From assembly GCA_035656095.1 (NCBI GenBank), contig DASRTE010000093.1:1-64000 (forward strand): 64,000 nt of DNA, in the 5' to 3' direction. Shown here in pieces: positions 30,484 to 45,036 of this stretch. Numbering within the stretch: the stretch's first letter is position 1; the number at the start of each line of letters is the position of its first letter. The stretch comes from DASRTE01 sp035656095 (GTDB lineage: Bacteria; Actinomycetota; Actinomycetes; Jiangellales; Jiangellaceae). Under the pieces are notes generated by a model that ran no database searches, was not told the DNA's origin, and saw nothing but the letters and a program-made list of their open reading frames with translations. Made by a program: the position numbers and the translations under genes.

Positions 30484-30857
30484 CAGCTCTTCTCCCTCTT
30501 CGCGCCGTACCGGCTGCGCGCCTGCTTGCGATTCTTCACGCCCTGGGTGTCGAGCGAGCCACGGACGATCTTGTAGCGGACGCCCGGAAGGTCCTTCACC
30601 CGGCCGCCACGCACGAGCACCATCGAGTGCTCCTGCAGGTTGTGCCCGACACCGGGGATGTACGCCGTGACCTCGATCTGGCTGGTCAGCCGGACGCGTG
30701 CCACCTTGCGCAGCGCCGAGTTGGGCTTCTTCGGAGTCGTCGTATAGACGCGAGTGCACACGCCGCGGCGCTGAGGGCTGCCCTTCAGAGCCGGGGTCCT
30801 GTTCTTGGCGACCTTGTCCTGGCGGCCCTTGCGGACCAGCTGCTGGATCGTGGGCAC
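30483..30857 (-). CDS. rpsL: 30S ribosomal protein S12
   Basis: Decoding-centre protein uS12, 124 residues, starting at GTG (VPTIQQLVRKGRQDK). The streptomycin-relevant lysines are wild type: K in YTTTPKKPNSALRK and K in GGRVKDLPGVRY. It leads the rpsL-rpsG-fusA-tuf operon behind a leader of roughly 220 nt. Confidence 0.98.
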   Translation of the reverse strand: MPTIQQLVRKGRQDKVAKNRTPALKGSPQRRGVCTRVYTTTPKKPNSALRKVARVRLTSQIEVTAYIPGVGHNLQEHSMVLVRGGRVKDLPGVRYKIVRGSLDTQGVKNRKQARSRYGAKREKS

Positions 30858-30951
30858 TGCGTCTCCGTTGCTGCTCGTGTGCGAGGTGGTGTGGGTCGAC
30901 CGGACGTCAGGGCGCCGGGGGCCTTGCGGCTGAGCGCGTCGGCCGTGCCGA

Positions 30952-30975
30952 CGACCCCCGCGGTCGGGCGTGTCG
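30952..30975 (-). promoter_or_regulatory. 24-base leader element shared with rpsJ
   Basis: Second copy of the leader element, 95 bases before the rpsL GTG and inside the predicted roughly 220-nt leader. The rest of the 339-bp gap holds GC-rich hairpin-forming sequence and no gene. All 24 bases match the rpsJ copy while flanks differ, except a few neighbouring bases. Confidence 0.55.
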
Positions 30976-31085
30976 GCCCGTCCAGCCCGGCGCCGCCGGC
31001 AAACCGGTCGGCGTGGTCGGTGGAACTCCGGCGTGCGCCCGCGGGCGCACCGGACGGCCCGGATCACATCCAGGCACGAGGAGTG

Positions 31086-31115
31086 AGATTACCCTTTCGG
31101 GCACGCACAGGTCAA
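31086..31115 (-). promoter_or_regulatory. rpsL operon promoter
   Basis: A good sigma-70-like pair on the minus strand: TTGACC (31110-31115), 18-bp spacer, TAATCT (31086-31091). Transcription would start near 31079, giving a leader of about 220 nt. A further TTGACG lies upstream. It is the best promoter match in this window. Confidence 0.65.
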
Positions 31116-31196
31116 AGCGAGCCACCCACCTTGTGGATGGGCGACAACGTCAACGTTACCCAAGCAAAGTCGCCTCGTGCCACTGCCTGGCCAATG

Positions 31197-31637
31197 TCAG
31201 GCCGTGGCGCCACGCGACCTGGGTCCCGACCAGCCGCCGGGCCTGACAGGTCGTCCGGCCCGGTGCAGGAGGTCGACGGTGGTCCGCCGCAGTGGAGTCC
31301 GCGTCTCATGCAGGTGGCGCAACACCTTGGTCACCGCTTTGAGTAGCTTGTCCTCGGGCGCCTGCACATCCGATGGGCACCCGTTCGGGCAGGCGAACAC
31401 GTACCGGGCCCCTTCGGGCAGGCTCGCCATATCTCTGGGTACCCACCTGTACCATCGACCGTCACTTGCCGGCAGCCACGACCCCGGCGACTGACTCTTG
31501 ACGACTCCCGGCGCAGGTATCCACGTCGCCAGCCGCTGCTCATCGAACGGCACGGCCAGGTCGACCGTCCAGCGCATCCACCAGTGGCCGCAACGGCCGC
31601 AAACCAACTCCAGCACCGCCGTGTGTGCGGGGGTCAC
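31197..31637 (-). CDS. zinc-ribbon-like hypothetical protein
   Basis: A 146-residue ORF from a GTG that overlaps the TGA of a small upstream ORF (GTGA). It is not a family I can name. An N-terminal Cys pair (LVCGRCGHWW) and a second (VFACPNGCPSD) look like a four-Cys zinc ribbon. Between them are aromatic residues and GRWYRWVPRDM. The basic C-terminus runs into a TGACANGTCG repeat copy, so the true 3' end may be recent. It lies between rpsL and rpoC, where other actinobacteria normally have no gene of this kind. Confidence 0.5.
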   Translation of the reverse strand: MTPAHTAVLELVCGRCGHWWMRWTVDLAVPFDEQRLATWIPAPGVVKSQSPGSWLPASDGRWYRWVPRDMASLPEGARYVFACPNGCPSDVQAPEDKLLKAVTKVLRHLHETRTPLRRTTVDLLHRAGRPVRPGGWSGPRSRGATA

Positions 31638-31780
31638 TGGGTCCGCCTGGCGATGCCGACGGTCTCTGGGCCGAACGCGACCACGGCGGGTTGGCCGTCC
31701 ACGTCCATGTCCTTCCACACGCAGCCCGGGTCGCCGGCGTTCACCATGCCGCCACGATGGTCGGCACAGGTCGCCACCAT
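31634..31780 (-). CDS. small ORF coupled to the zinc-ribbon gene
   Basis: A 48-codon ORF starting at ATG (MVATCADHRGGMVNAGDPGC) whose stop overlaps the next GTG by four bases. This suggests an operon pair. There is no clear ribosome binding site, and the frame stays open upstream of the ATG. Two Cys and a Gly/Asp-rich composition are all that can be seen. Unrecognised. Confidence 0.35.
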   Translation of the reverse strand: MVATCADHRGGMVNAGDPGCVWKDMDVDGQPAVVAFGPETVGIARRTQ

Positions 31781-31866
31781 CCACAACCCGCGCCGCTCGC
31801 GGGCGCTCGATCCACAGGCAGCGCCTGCGCCTGGAACATCGCCCGCCAGGTCATGACGCTCGAGGC

Positions 31867-32790
31867 ATGTCCAGCCTGGCCTTGCCAGATCCGGTCGAGC
31901 TTCTGCTCGACAGGCAGGATGCAGTTGCCCGCCTCGATCAGCTGGCGGATCGCGGTCTGAGCCCGGACGAGGTCGAGTACCAGCTCGGGTGGGGTCGGTG
32001 GCAGCACATCTGTCGGACGGTCATCGTCGCCCACAACGGGCCGCTCACCCCAGCGCAGCAGCAGTGGGCGTCCGTTCTCGGGGCCGGACGGCGGGCTGCG
32101 TTGTGCGGACGAAGTGCTGCTGCGCATCACGGACTGGATGGGTGGGACGACGGCCGGATCCACGTGCTGGTAGAGCGAGGCACAACACCGCCCCTGCTGC
32201 CCTTGCCGGTGGCCGTCCACGAATCCCGCCGCTACTTCCCGCGGACCGATCCTCATCCGGTGCGCGTGCCACCGATGACTCGCGTCGAGCGGAGCATCGT
32301 CGACGCCGCTGCCTGGACCCGTCATTCCCGCAGCGCTTGCGGCCTGGTCATCGCCGGTGTCCAGCAGCGGCTCACAAGTCCCGGGCGCCTGGTCGAGGAG
32401 CTGCACACCGTCGGCGCCGTCCGACACCGGAAACTTCTGCGCACGGTGCTTGCCGACGTCGAGGGCGGAGCGCAAGCTCTGTCCGAGGTCGACTTCGGGC
32501 GACTCTGCCGCCGACATGGGCTCCCGATCCCGATGCGGCAATCCGTTCGCCTCGACCACCAGGGCCGTCGACGCTACATCGACGTCGAACTACGGACCCG
32601 CCGTGGCAAGCAGATGCTCGTCGAGGTCGACGGCGCGATTCACCTGATCGTCGGCACGTATTGGAGCGACATGGCCAGGAACAACGAGTTGGTCATCGCA
32701 GGTCAATCACTCCTGAGATTTCCCACGGTCGCTCTCTACCTCGACGAGTCCGCAGTGGTCGATCAACTCCGCCGCTCGCTTGACGATTGA
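31867..32790 (+). CDS. DUF559 / AbiEi-like endonuclease-fold protein
   Basis: A 307-residue protein starting at the ATG at 31867 (MSSLALPDPVELLLDRQDAV). Upstream codons in the frame look non-coding. The N-terminal part (LDRQDAVARLDQLADRGLS, GWGRWQHICRTVIVAHNGPLT) resembles the winged-helix AbiEi-type antitoxin domain found in actinobacteria. The C-terminal part (RRYIDVELRTRRGKQMLVEVDGAIHL, MARNNELVIAGQSLLRFP) fits the DUF559/VSR-like restriction-endonuclease fold, with putative catalytic D, E and K residues. Function is unproven; such genes are scattered singly in actinobacterial genomes. It is divergent from the zinc-ribbon pair. Confidence 0.75.
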   Translation: MSSLALPDPVELLLDRQDAVARLDQLADRGLSPDEVEYQLGWGRWQHICRTVIVAHNGPLTPAQQQWASVLGAGRRAALCGRSAAAHHGLDGWDDGRIHVLVERGTTPPLLPLPVAVHESRRYFPRTDPHPVRVPPMTRVERSIVDAAAWTRHSRSACGLVIAGVQQRLTSPGRLVEELHTVGAVRHRKLLRTVLADVEGGAQALSEVDFGRLCRRHGLPIPMRQSVRLDHQGRRRYIDVELRTRRGKQMLVEVDGAIHLIVGTYWSDMARNNELVIAGQSLLRFPTVALYLDESAVVDQLRRSLDD

Positions 32791-32822
32791 GGCAACGCCG
32801 CACGCGAGAGAGCCGGTCCGGC

Positions 32823-32985
32823 CGACCTGTCAGGCGTCATGGCGCCTTCGTGACTTGTCCGGGCGGTCAGGTGCTCCACCTCGACTGATCGGAGCGGTCA
32901 TCCTGACAAGTCGTGCATCCCCGACGTGTCAGGGCGGGCACCGCGCTCCCTCCCCGATGGACGAGTTGTCAGGCCTGACAAGTCG
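32823..32985. repeat. second cluster of TGACANGTCG-type repeats
   Basis: In the 258-bp gap between the DUF559 gene and rpoC lie CGACCTGTCA (32823), TGACAAGTCG (32904), CGACGTGTCA (32922) and TGACAAGTCG (32976), plus degenerate forms. One isolated copy (TGACAGGTCG) is at 31244. No gene is seen in this gap. Confidence 0.6.
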
Positions 32986-33004
32986 AAGAAAGGACCATCG
33001 AAAG

Positions 33005-33040
33005 AGGTGCCGGGGTTCCCGATCGGGAACCCCGGCACCT
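33005..33040 (-). terminator. rpoBC terminator
   Basis: A perfect 36-bp palindrome, eight bases beyond the rpoC stop. It has 16-bp arms beginning AGGTGCCGGGG around a GATC centre. On the transcribed strand it is followed by a moderately T-rich stretch (CTTTCGATGGTCCTTTCTTC). It is the clearest intrinsic-type terminator here. Confidence 0.85.
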
Positions 33041-33048
33041 GCTCGACC

Positions 33049-36960
<3,912 letters not shown>

Positions 36961-37020
36961 GTGGTTCCTTCTCTCAGTTCGTCTCAGTCATCAGTCGGCC
37001 GGTTCGCGCTCTCGGGTGGG

Positions 37021-40488
<3,468 letters not shown>

Positions 40489-40576
40489 GAGTGGTCCTTC
40501 CGAGGGCTCACGGTCGGAGTCGTGCGCCGTCCTCACCCACACGGGCACGAGAAGGCGGAAGGCAGCGCAAAATAGC

Positions 40577-40607
40577 AGTTTAGCCTAAGAGGCTCACTGC
40601 TGTCGAG
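40577..40607 (-). promoter_or_regulatory. candidate rpoB promoter
   Basis: Minus-strand CTCGAC (40602-40607), 19 bp, TAAACT (40577-40582), followed by a T-rich GCTATTTTGCGCTGCC stretch at the expected start site. This leaves a leader of about 80 nt. A second pair, TTGACG with GATGCT at 18-bp spacing, lies about 80-110 bp further upstream. The rest of the 422-bp rplL-rpoB gap contains no gene. Confidence 0.5.
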
Positions 40608-40847
40608 TGGCGGCTCGTCATCCCTTGACGTACCGTCCTATCTCCTGCTGGCCGCTCTGTGGGCCCTGGCCTGGGCCTGCTCGCAGCATCCCCTCGTCGG
40701 GGCGTGTTCGTCAAGCCACCTGGCCGCGAATTGTCCAGATGATGCTGGTATCAGGCGGCGATTCTGTGCAGATCTCCAGGCTCGACAGGCGGGTACGCAG
40801 GGGTCGCCGAGCCCGGACCGTTCCTGGCCCGTCGACGGAACGAGACA

Positions 40848-40881
40848 GGACCGGGAGAGCGGAACACCGATCTCCCGGTCC
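40848..40881 (-). terminator. rplL-rpoB intergenic hairpin
   Basis: An 11-bp inverted repeat (GGACCGGGAGA / TCTCCCGGTCC) with a 12-base loop, 29 bases beyond the rplL stop. No U-tract follows. It may be a terminator or partial attenuator that lowers readthrough into rpoBC. Confidence 0.6.
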
Positions 40882-40910
40882 CACCTGCCGTGGAACGTCG
40901 GGTCAGGACG

Positions 40911-41303
40911 TCACTTGACCGTGACGGTGGCGCCGGCGGCCTCGAGCTGCTCCCTGGCCTTGTCGGCGGCCTCCTTGTTGACCTTCTCCAGGACCGGGTT
41001 CGGCGTGCCGTCCACCAGGTCCTTGGCCTCCTTCAGGCCGAGGGAGGTCAGCGCACGGACCTCCTTGATGACCTGGATCTTCTTGTCACCGGCGGCCTCG
41101 AGGACGACGTCGAACTCGTCCTGCTCGACGGCCTCCTCGGCGGCAGCCGTGCCTGCGGCGGCCGGACCGGCAGCCGCGACGGCCACCGGCGCGGCGGCGG
41201 TGACCTCGAAGGTCTCCTCGAACTTCTTCACGAACTCCGAGAGCTCGATGAGGGACATCTCCTTGAACGCGTCCAGGAGGTCGTCGGTGCTGAGCTTCGC
41301 CAT
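40911..41303 (-). CDS. rplL: 50S ribosomal protein L7/L12
   Basis: Stalk protein bL12, 130 residues, recruiting translation GTPases. N-terminal dimerisation domain (KLSTDDLLDAFKEMSLIELSEFVKKFEETFEV), Ala-rich hinge (about 38-58), and C-terminal domain with KIQVIKEVRALTSLGLKEAKDLVDGTP. It lies 78 bp after rplJ. Confidence 0.98.
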   Translation of the reverse strand: MAKLSTDDLLDAFKEMSLIELSEFVKKFEETFEVTAAAPVAVAAAGPAAAGTAAAEEAVEQDEFDVVLEAAGDKKIQVIKEVRALTSLGLKEAKDLVDGTPNPVLEKVNKEAADKAREQLEAAGATVTVK

Positions 41304-41381
41304 GATGGCGGTTCCTTTCTCGGGCGGATCGGCTGACGCCGGGTGGTCGTCACGGGTGGGGCTCGTCTGCGACTCCCGCAG

Positions 41382-42029
41382 TCAGCCCTCGTTCTGGTCG
41401 GTCTCGGCCTGGCTGTCCGAGGCCTCGGCGGAGGTACGAGCCTCGACCTCGCTGTGCGGGATCTCGGCGGAGGTACGAGCCTCGACCTCGCTGTCCGGGA
41501 CCTCGGCGGAGGTACGAGCCTCGACCTGCTGGCGCAGTGCCTCGACCAGCCGGGCGGTCTGCGTCAGTGGAGCCTGGAACAGCGATGCCGCGTTGGCGAG
41601 CGAGGCCTTCATCGCGCCGGCCATCCTGGCCAGCAAGACCTCTCGTGACTCCAGGTCGGCGAGCTTCCTGATCTCGTCGGCGGTGAGCAGCTTGCCCTCG
41701 AGCACACCGCCCTTGATGACGAGGACGGGGTTCGCCCTGGCGAAGTCACGCAGACCCTTGGCGGCGTCGACCGGGTCACCCTTGACGAAGGCGATGGCCG
41801 ACGGGCCGACCAGCTGGTCCTCGATGCCCTCGATCCCGGCTTCCTTGGCCGCGATCTTGGTCAGAGTGTTCTTCACCACGGCGTAGGACGCGCTGACACC
41901 GAGTGAGCGACGCAGGTCCGTCAGCTGCCTGACGGTGAGCCCTCGGTACTCGGTCAGCACGACGGCGCTCGAACCGCGGAACTCCTCCGCGAGCTCGGCG
42001 ACCGCGGCCGCCTTGTCGGACCTCGCCAT
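41382..42029 (-). CDS. rplJ: 50S ribosomal protein L10 with repeated C-terminus
   Basis: Stalk base protein uL10, 215 residues. The ATG at 42029 follows AAGGAG, and the longer upstream frame is leader sequence. The core is RGLTVRQLTDLRRSLGVSASYAVVKNTLTKIA and LESREVLLARMAGAMKASLANAASLFQAPLTQTARLVEALRQQ, including the L12-binding helix. From about residue 169 three 13-residue repeats follow (VEARTSAE....S.), so the protein is about 40 residues longer than usual. Confidence 0.96.
   Translation of the reverse strand: MARSDKAAAVAELAEEFRGSSAVVLTEYRGLTVRQLTDLRRSLGVSASYAVVKNTLTKIAAKEAGIEGIEDQLVGPSAIAFVKGDPVDAAKGLRDFARANPVLVIKGGVLEGKLLTADEIRKLADLESREVLLARMAGAMKASLANAASLFQAPLTQTARLVEALRQQVEARTSAEVPDSEVEARTSAEIPHSEVEARTSAEASDSQAETDQNEG
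41409..41525 (-). repeat. 39-bp tandem repeat inside rplJ
   Basis: Three in-frame 39-bp copies encode VEARTSAEVPDSE, VEARTSAEIPHSE and VEARTSAEASDSQ. The first 26 or so bases of each unit are identical. The repeat occupies the extreme C-terminus of L10 beyond the L12-binding helix. Confidence 0.9.
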
Positions 42030-42087
42030 GGGACTCCTTCGTTGGCGCTGGGTGTGGTGCCACCGGGCCCGACCCCGAACGTGCGAA

Positions 42088-42112
42088 ACGCCCCGGCGCA
42101 GGCACGGGGCGT
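42088..42112 (-). promoter_or_regulatory. rplJ leader hairpin (L10-leader-like attenuator)
   Basis: About 60 bases before rplJ a hairpin with 8-bp arms ACGCCCCG/CGGGGCGT and a 9-base loop is followed on the transcribed strand by TTTCGCACG. L10-L12 autoregulation through a leader RNA is established in many bacteria. That this hairpin is part of it is inference. Confidence 0.45.
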
Positions 42113-42330
42113 CGGCCACGCGTCACGTGGCGGTCGTCTCACCTGCGCGGGCCGCCCGCGTGGTGCGGGACCTTCGTCACGATCCCCGAGGATCGCGAGG
42201 CCGGCGGTCTCTGGCGCCTGTCAGGGTACGGGCTGCGGGCTCGTCCGGCCAAATCGCCGCCACCGGCCGGGCTCGCTTATCGCCGCCCGGACGGCGAAGC
42301 GAACCCCGCACAGACTGGACGCATCTGAAC

Positions 42331-42350
42331 GCGACACGCCGGCGTGTCGC
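42331..42350 (-). terminator. perfect 20-bp palindrome after rplA
   Basis: GCGACACGCC/GGCGTGTCGC lies 43 bp beyond the rplA stop in the 363-bp rplA-rplJ gap. It could end rplK-rplA transcription or be a protein site. No other gene is visible in this gap, which otherwise holds the rplJ leader. Confidence 0.45.
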
Positions 42351-42392
42351 CCGAGTTGCGACCAGCCTGCAGAAGAACTTCGCGAGTGACGG

Positions 42393-43109
42393 TCAGGCGT
42401 CGGCGAACTCTTCGGCGGTGACCTTGGTCTTGGCCGGGTCGAGCGGGATGCCCGGACCCATGGTCGTGGCCATGGTCGCCTTCCTGACGTACCGGCCCTT
42501 GGCCGCCGCCGGCTTGAGCCGGGTGACCTCGTCCATCGCGGCGACGTAATTCTCGGCCAATGCCCGCTCCGAGAACGAGGCCTTGCCGATGACGAAGTGC
42601 AGGTTCGCGTGCCGGTCGACGCGGAACTCGATCTTGCCGCCCTTGATGTCGGACACCGCCTTGGTGACGTCCATCGTCACCGTGCCGGTCTTCGGGTTCG
42701 GCATCAGCCCGCGCGGACCCAGGACGCGGCCGAGCCGACCCACCTTGCCCATGAGGTCGGGAGTCGCGACGACCGCGTCGAAGTCGAGTCGGCCGCCCTG
42801 GACCTCCTCGATCAGCTCGTCACCGCCGACGATGTCGGCATCGGCGGCTCTGGCCTCGTCCGCCTTGGGGCCGACGGCGAAGACGAGGACCCGGGCGGTC
42901 TTGCCGGTGCCGTGCGGGAGATTGACGGTGCCTCTAACCATCTGATCGGCCTTGCGTGGGTCGACGCCGAGCCGCAGGGCGACCTCGACGGTGGGGTCGT
43001 ACTTCGTGGTGGCGGTCTGCTTGGCGAGGCGAACCGCGTCGACCGGCGAGTACAACCGCCCGCCGTCGATCTTCTCCATGGCGGCCCGATAGGCCTTGCT
43101 GCGCTTCAT
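42393..43109 (-). CDS. rplA: 50S ribosomal protein L1
   Basis: L1-stalk protein uL1, 238 residues, from the ATG at 43109 (MKRSKAYRAAMEKIDGGRLYSP). It has EVALRLGVDPRKADQMVRGTVNLPHGTGK, the LGPRGLMPNPKTGTVT signature and FVIGKASFSERALAENY. It lies 70 bp after rplK. The longer upstream frame is antisense-shifted. Confidence 0.98.
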   Translation of the reverse strand: MKRSKAYRAAMEKIDGGRLYSPVDAVRLAKQTATTKYDPTVEVALRLGVDPRKADQMVRGTVNLPHGTGKTARVLVFAVGPKADEARAADADIVGGDELIEEVQGGRLDFDAVVATPDLMGKVGRLGRVLGPRGLMPNPKTGTVTMDVTKAVSDIKGGKIEFRVDRHANLHFVIGKASFSERALAENYVAAMDEVTRLKPAAAKGRYVRKATMATTMGPGIPLDPAKTKVTAEEFADA

Positions 43110-43179
43110 TGCTGCTCCTGTGTCTGGTAGCGGAGTCGTGGTCGCGGGCCAGCGCGTGGCCCTCCCACTCGAGGGTTCG

Positions 43180-43611
43180 TCAGCCCTCGACCGTGACGCC
43201 CATCTGGCGGGCGGTCCCGGCGATGATCTTCTCGGCGGCGTCGAGGTCGTTGGCGTTGAGGTCGGGCATCTTCTGCTCGGCGATGGCACGGACCTGCTCG
43301 CGCGTGATCGTCGCGACCTTCGTCTTGTGCGGCTCGCCGGAGCCCTTCTCCACACCCGCGGCCTTGAGGATGAGCTTGGCCGCCGGCGGGGTCTTGGTCA
43401 CGAAGGTGAAGGAACGGTCCTCGTAGACCGTGATCTCCACCGGGATCACGTTGCCTCGCTGCGACTCGGTGGCCGCGTTGTAGGCCTTGCAGAACTCCAT
43501 GATGTTGACGCCGTGCTGGCCCAGGGCGGGGCCGACCGGCGGGGCGGGCGTTGCCTGCCCGGCCTGGATCTGCAGTTTGATGAGGCCTGCGACCTTCTTC
43601 TTGGGGGGCAT
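43180..43611 (-). CDS. rplK: 50S ribosomal protein L11
   Basis: GTPase-centre protein uL11, 143 residues, needed for RelA activation and thiostrepton binding. It begins MPPKKKVAGLIKLQIQAGQATPAPPVGPALGQHGVNIMEF with the conserved prolines and ends DLNANDLDAAEKIIAGTARQMGVTVEG. It lies 62 bp after nusG. Confidence 0.98.
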   Translation of the reverse strand: MPPKKKVAGLIKLQIQAGQATPAPPVGPALGQHGVNIMEFCKAYNAATESQRGNVIPVEITVYEDRSFTFVTKTPPAAKLILKAAGVEKGSGEPHKTKVATITREQVRAIAEQKMPDLNANDLDAAEKIIAGTARQMGVTVEG

Positions 43612-43673
43612 GTCTCTGCGGGTCCTTTACGGGTTCGGACGGCGCGGCCCGACAAGCCCGCGCCGGGAGGTGT

Positions 43674-44438
43674 TCAGAGCTTCTGGATCTGGTGGAACGA
43701 CAGTTCGACGGGAGTCTCCCGGCCGAATATCTCGACCAGCCCCTTGATCTTCTGCGAGTCGGCGTTGATCTCGTTGATCGTCGCATGCAGCGTGGCGAAC
43801 GGTCCGTCGACGACCATGACCGAATCGCCGACCTGGAAGTCGACGACCTCGACCTGCTTCTGCCGCTCGCCGACGGGCTTGGTGCGCTCGACCACCTCGG
43901 GTGCGAGCCACCGCTCGACCTCGCCGAGGGTCAGCGGCAACGGCTGATGGGCATGGCCGACGAAGCCGGTGACCGCCGGCGTGTGCCGGACGGTGGCCCA
44001 GGACTCGTCGGTCATGTCCATGCGGACGAGGACGTACCCGGGGAACCGGTTGCGCTTGACCAGCCGGCGCTGGCCGTTCTTGATCTCGGCGACCTCTTCC
44101 TGCGGAACCACGACCTCGAAGATGTAGTCCTCCATGTTGAGGCTGCCGATCCGGCTCTCGAGGTTGGCCCGGACCCGGTTCTCCATGCCGGAGTAGGTCT
44201 GCACGACGAACCAGTCGCCCGGCTTGGATCGAAGCACCCGCCGGAACTCCTCGAGCGGGTCGTCCTGGGTGTCGACGTCGCCTGGGACCACGGCGTCCTC
44301 CGCGGCGTGCGGCGCCTCGGCCTCGACGGCGTCGGGCGTCTCGTCGGCATGACCGTCCTGGCTCGGTGCGGTCAGGACGGACTCCGGCGAGTTCTCGGGC
44401 GGGTGCTGCTCGGACACGGTGGTGACTTCTTCCTCCAT
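43674..44438 (-). CDS. nusG: transcription termination/antitermination factor NusG
   Basis: RNA polymerase processivity factor, 254 residues. An acidic extension of about 70 residues (HAAEDAVVPGDVDTQDDP) precedes the NGN domain (DWFVVQTYSGMENRVRANLESR, NRFPGYVLVRMDMTDESWATVRHTPAVTGFVG). The C-terminal KOW domain contains VGDSVMVVDGPFATLHATINEI. Actinobacterial NusG proteins commonly carry such extensions. It lies 21 bp after secE. Confidence 0.97.
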   Translation of the reverse strand: MEEEVTTVSEQHPPENSPESVLTAPSQDGHADETPDAVEAEAPHAAEDAVVPGDVDTQDDPLEEFRRVLRSKPGDWFVVQTYSGMENRVRANLESRIGSLNMEDYIFEVVVPQEEVAEIKNGQRRLVKRNRFPGYVLVRMDMTDESWATVRHTPAVTGFVGHAHQPLPLTLGEVERWLAPEVVERTKPVGERQKQVEVVDFQVGDSVMVVDGPFATLHATINEINADSQKIKGLVEIFGRETPVELSFHQIQKL

Positions 44439-44459
44439 AGACGGCGACGGGCGGTTGCC

Positions 44460-44720
44460 TCAGCCGAAGATCCGGAACACCGCCCAGCCGAAGGCCAGGT
44501 CGAGGACGGAGACGATGGCGATCATGATTGCCACGAACACCAGCACGACCGCCGTGTAGGTGAGCAGCTGCTGGCGGGTGGGATAGACGACCTTGCGCAG
44601 CTCGGCCACGACCTGGCGGACGAACAGCGCGATCCGCGACGGGCGCAGGCGGGCGAGACCGCCCCGCTGCGGCGGGCGGCCGCGCTCGGGTGTCGCGGTC
44701 TGACCACGCGTCTCCGTCAC
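44460..44720 (-). CDS. secE: preprotein translocase subunit SecE
   Basis: Single-span SecE of 86 residues that clamps SecY in the membrane. The GTG at 44720 is preceded by GAGG. The conserved amphipathic helix FVRQVVAELRKVVYPTRQQLLTYT leads into one transmembrane segment (about 57-78). It lies 63 bp downstream of tRNA-Trp and before nusG. Confidence 0.93.
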   Translation of the reverse strand: MTETRGQTATPERGRPPQRGGLARLRPSRIALFVRQVVAELRKVVYPTRQQLLTYTAVVLVFVAIMIAIVSVLDLAFGWAVFRIFG

Positions 44721-44783
44721 GTCGTACCTCGCTGTCGGGCCGCTCCCCGAAGGTTCGCGGCATTCTGTTCTCCGGGCGTCGAG

Positions 44784-44856
44784 CAGGGCAGGAGGGACTT
44801 GAACCCCCAACCGCCGGTTTTGGAGACCGGTGCTCTTCCAGTTGAGCTACTGCCCT
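44784..44856 (-). tRNA. tRNA-Trp (CCA)
   Basis: A full cloverleaf of 73 nt. It has acceptor AGGGCAG/CTGCCCT, D-arm GCTC...GAGC, anticodon loop CTCCAAA within CCGGT/ACCGG, and T-arm GGGGG-TTCAAGT-CCCTC. The discriminator is G and CCA is not encoded. tRNA-Trp before secE is the usual actinobacterial arrangement. Confidence 0.97.
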
Positions 44857-45036
44857 CCGATGGCCGCACCGATCCACCCGATGCACACCGCGGCGGGCGC
44901 GCTTCAGCAGGGGTCCGAGACCACCAGACAGACGAGTGTACGGGGTCGGCCCGCCACAGGTCGAACCCGCGATCGACCGCAGGCACACCCGGCCGCTGTC
45001 GGTGCCGGCCGGCACGGGGGTGCCAGGATGAGGGCC

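Noticed and set aside
41409..41525. Regularly spaced repeats that might suggest a CRISPR array
   Set aside because: The 39-bp units are directly adjacent without spacers, in frame within rplJ. No cas gene and no other repeat-spacer pattern is present in the window.
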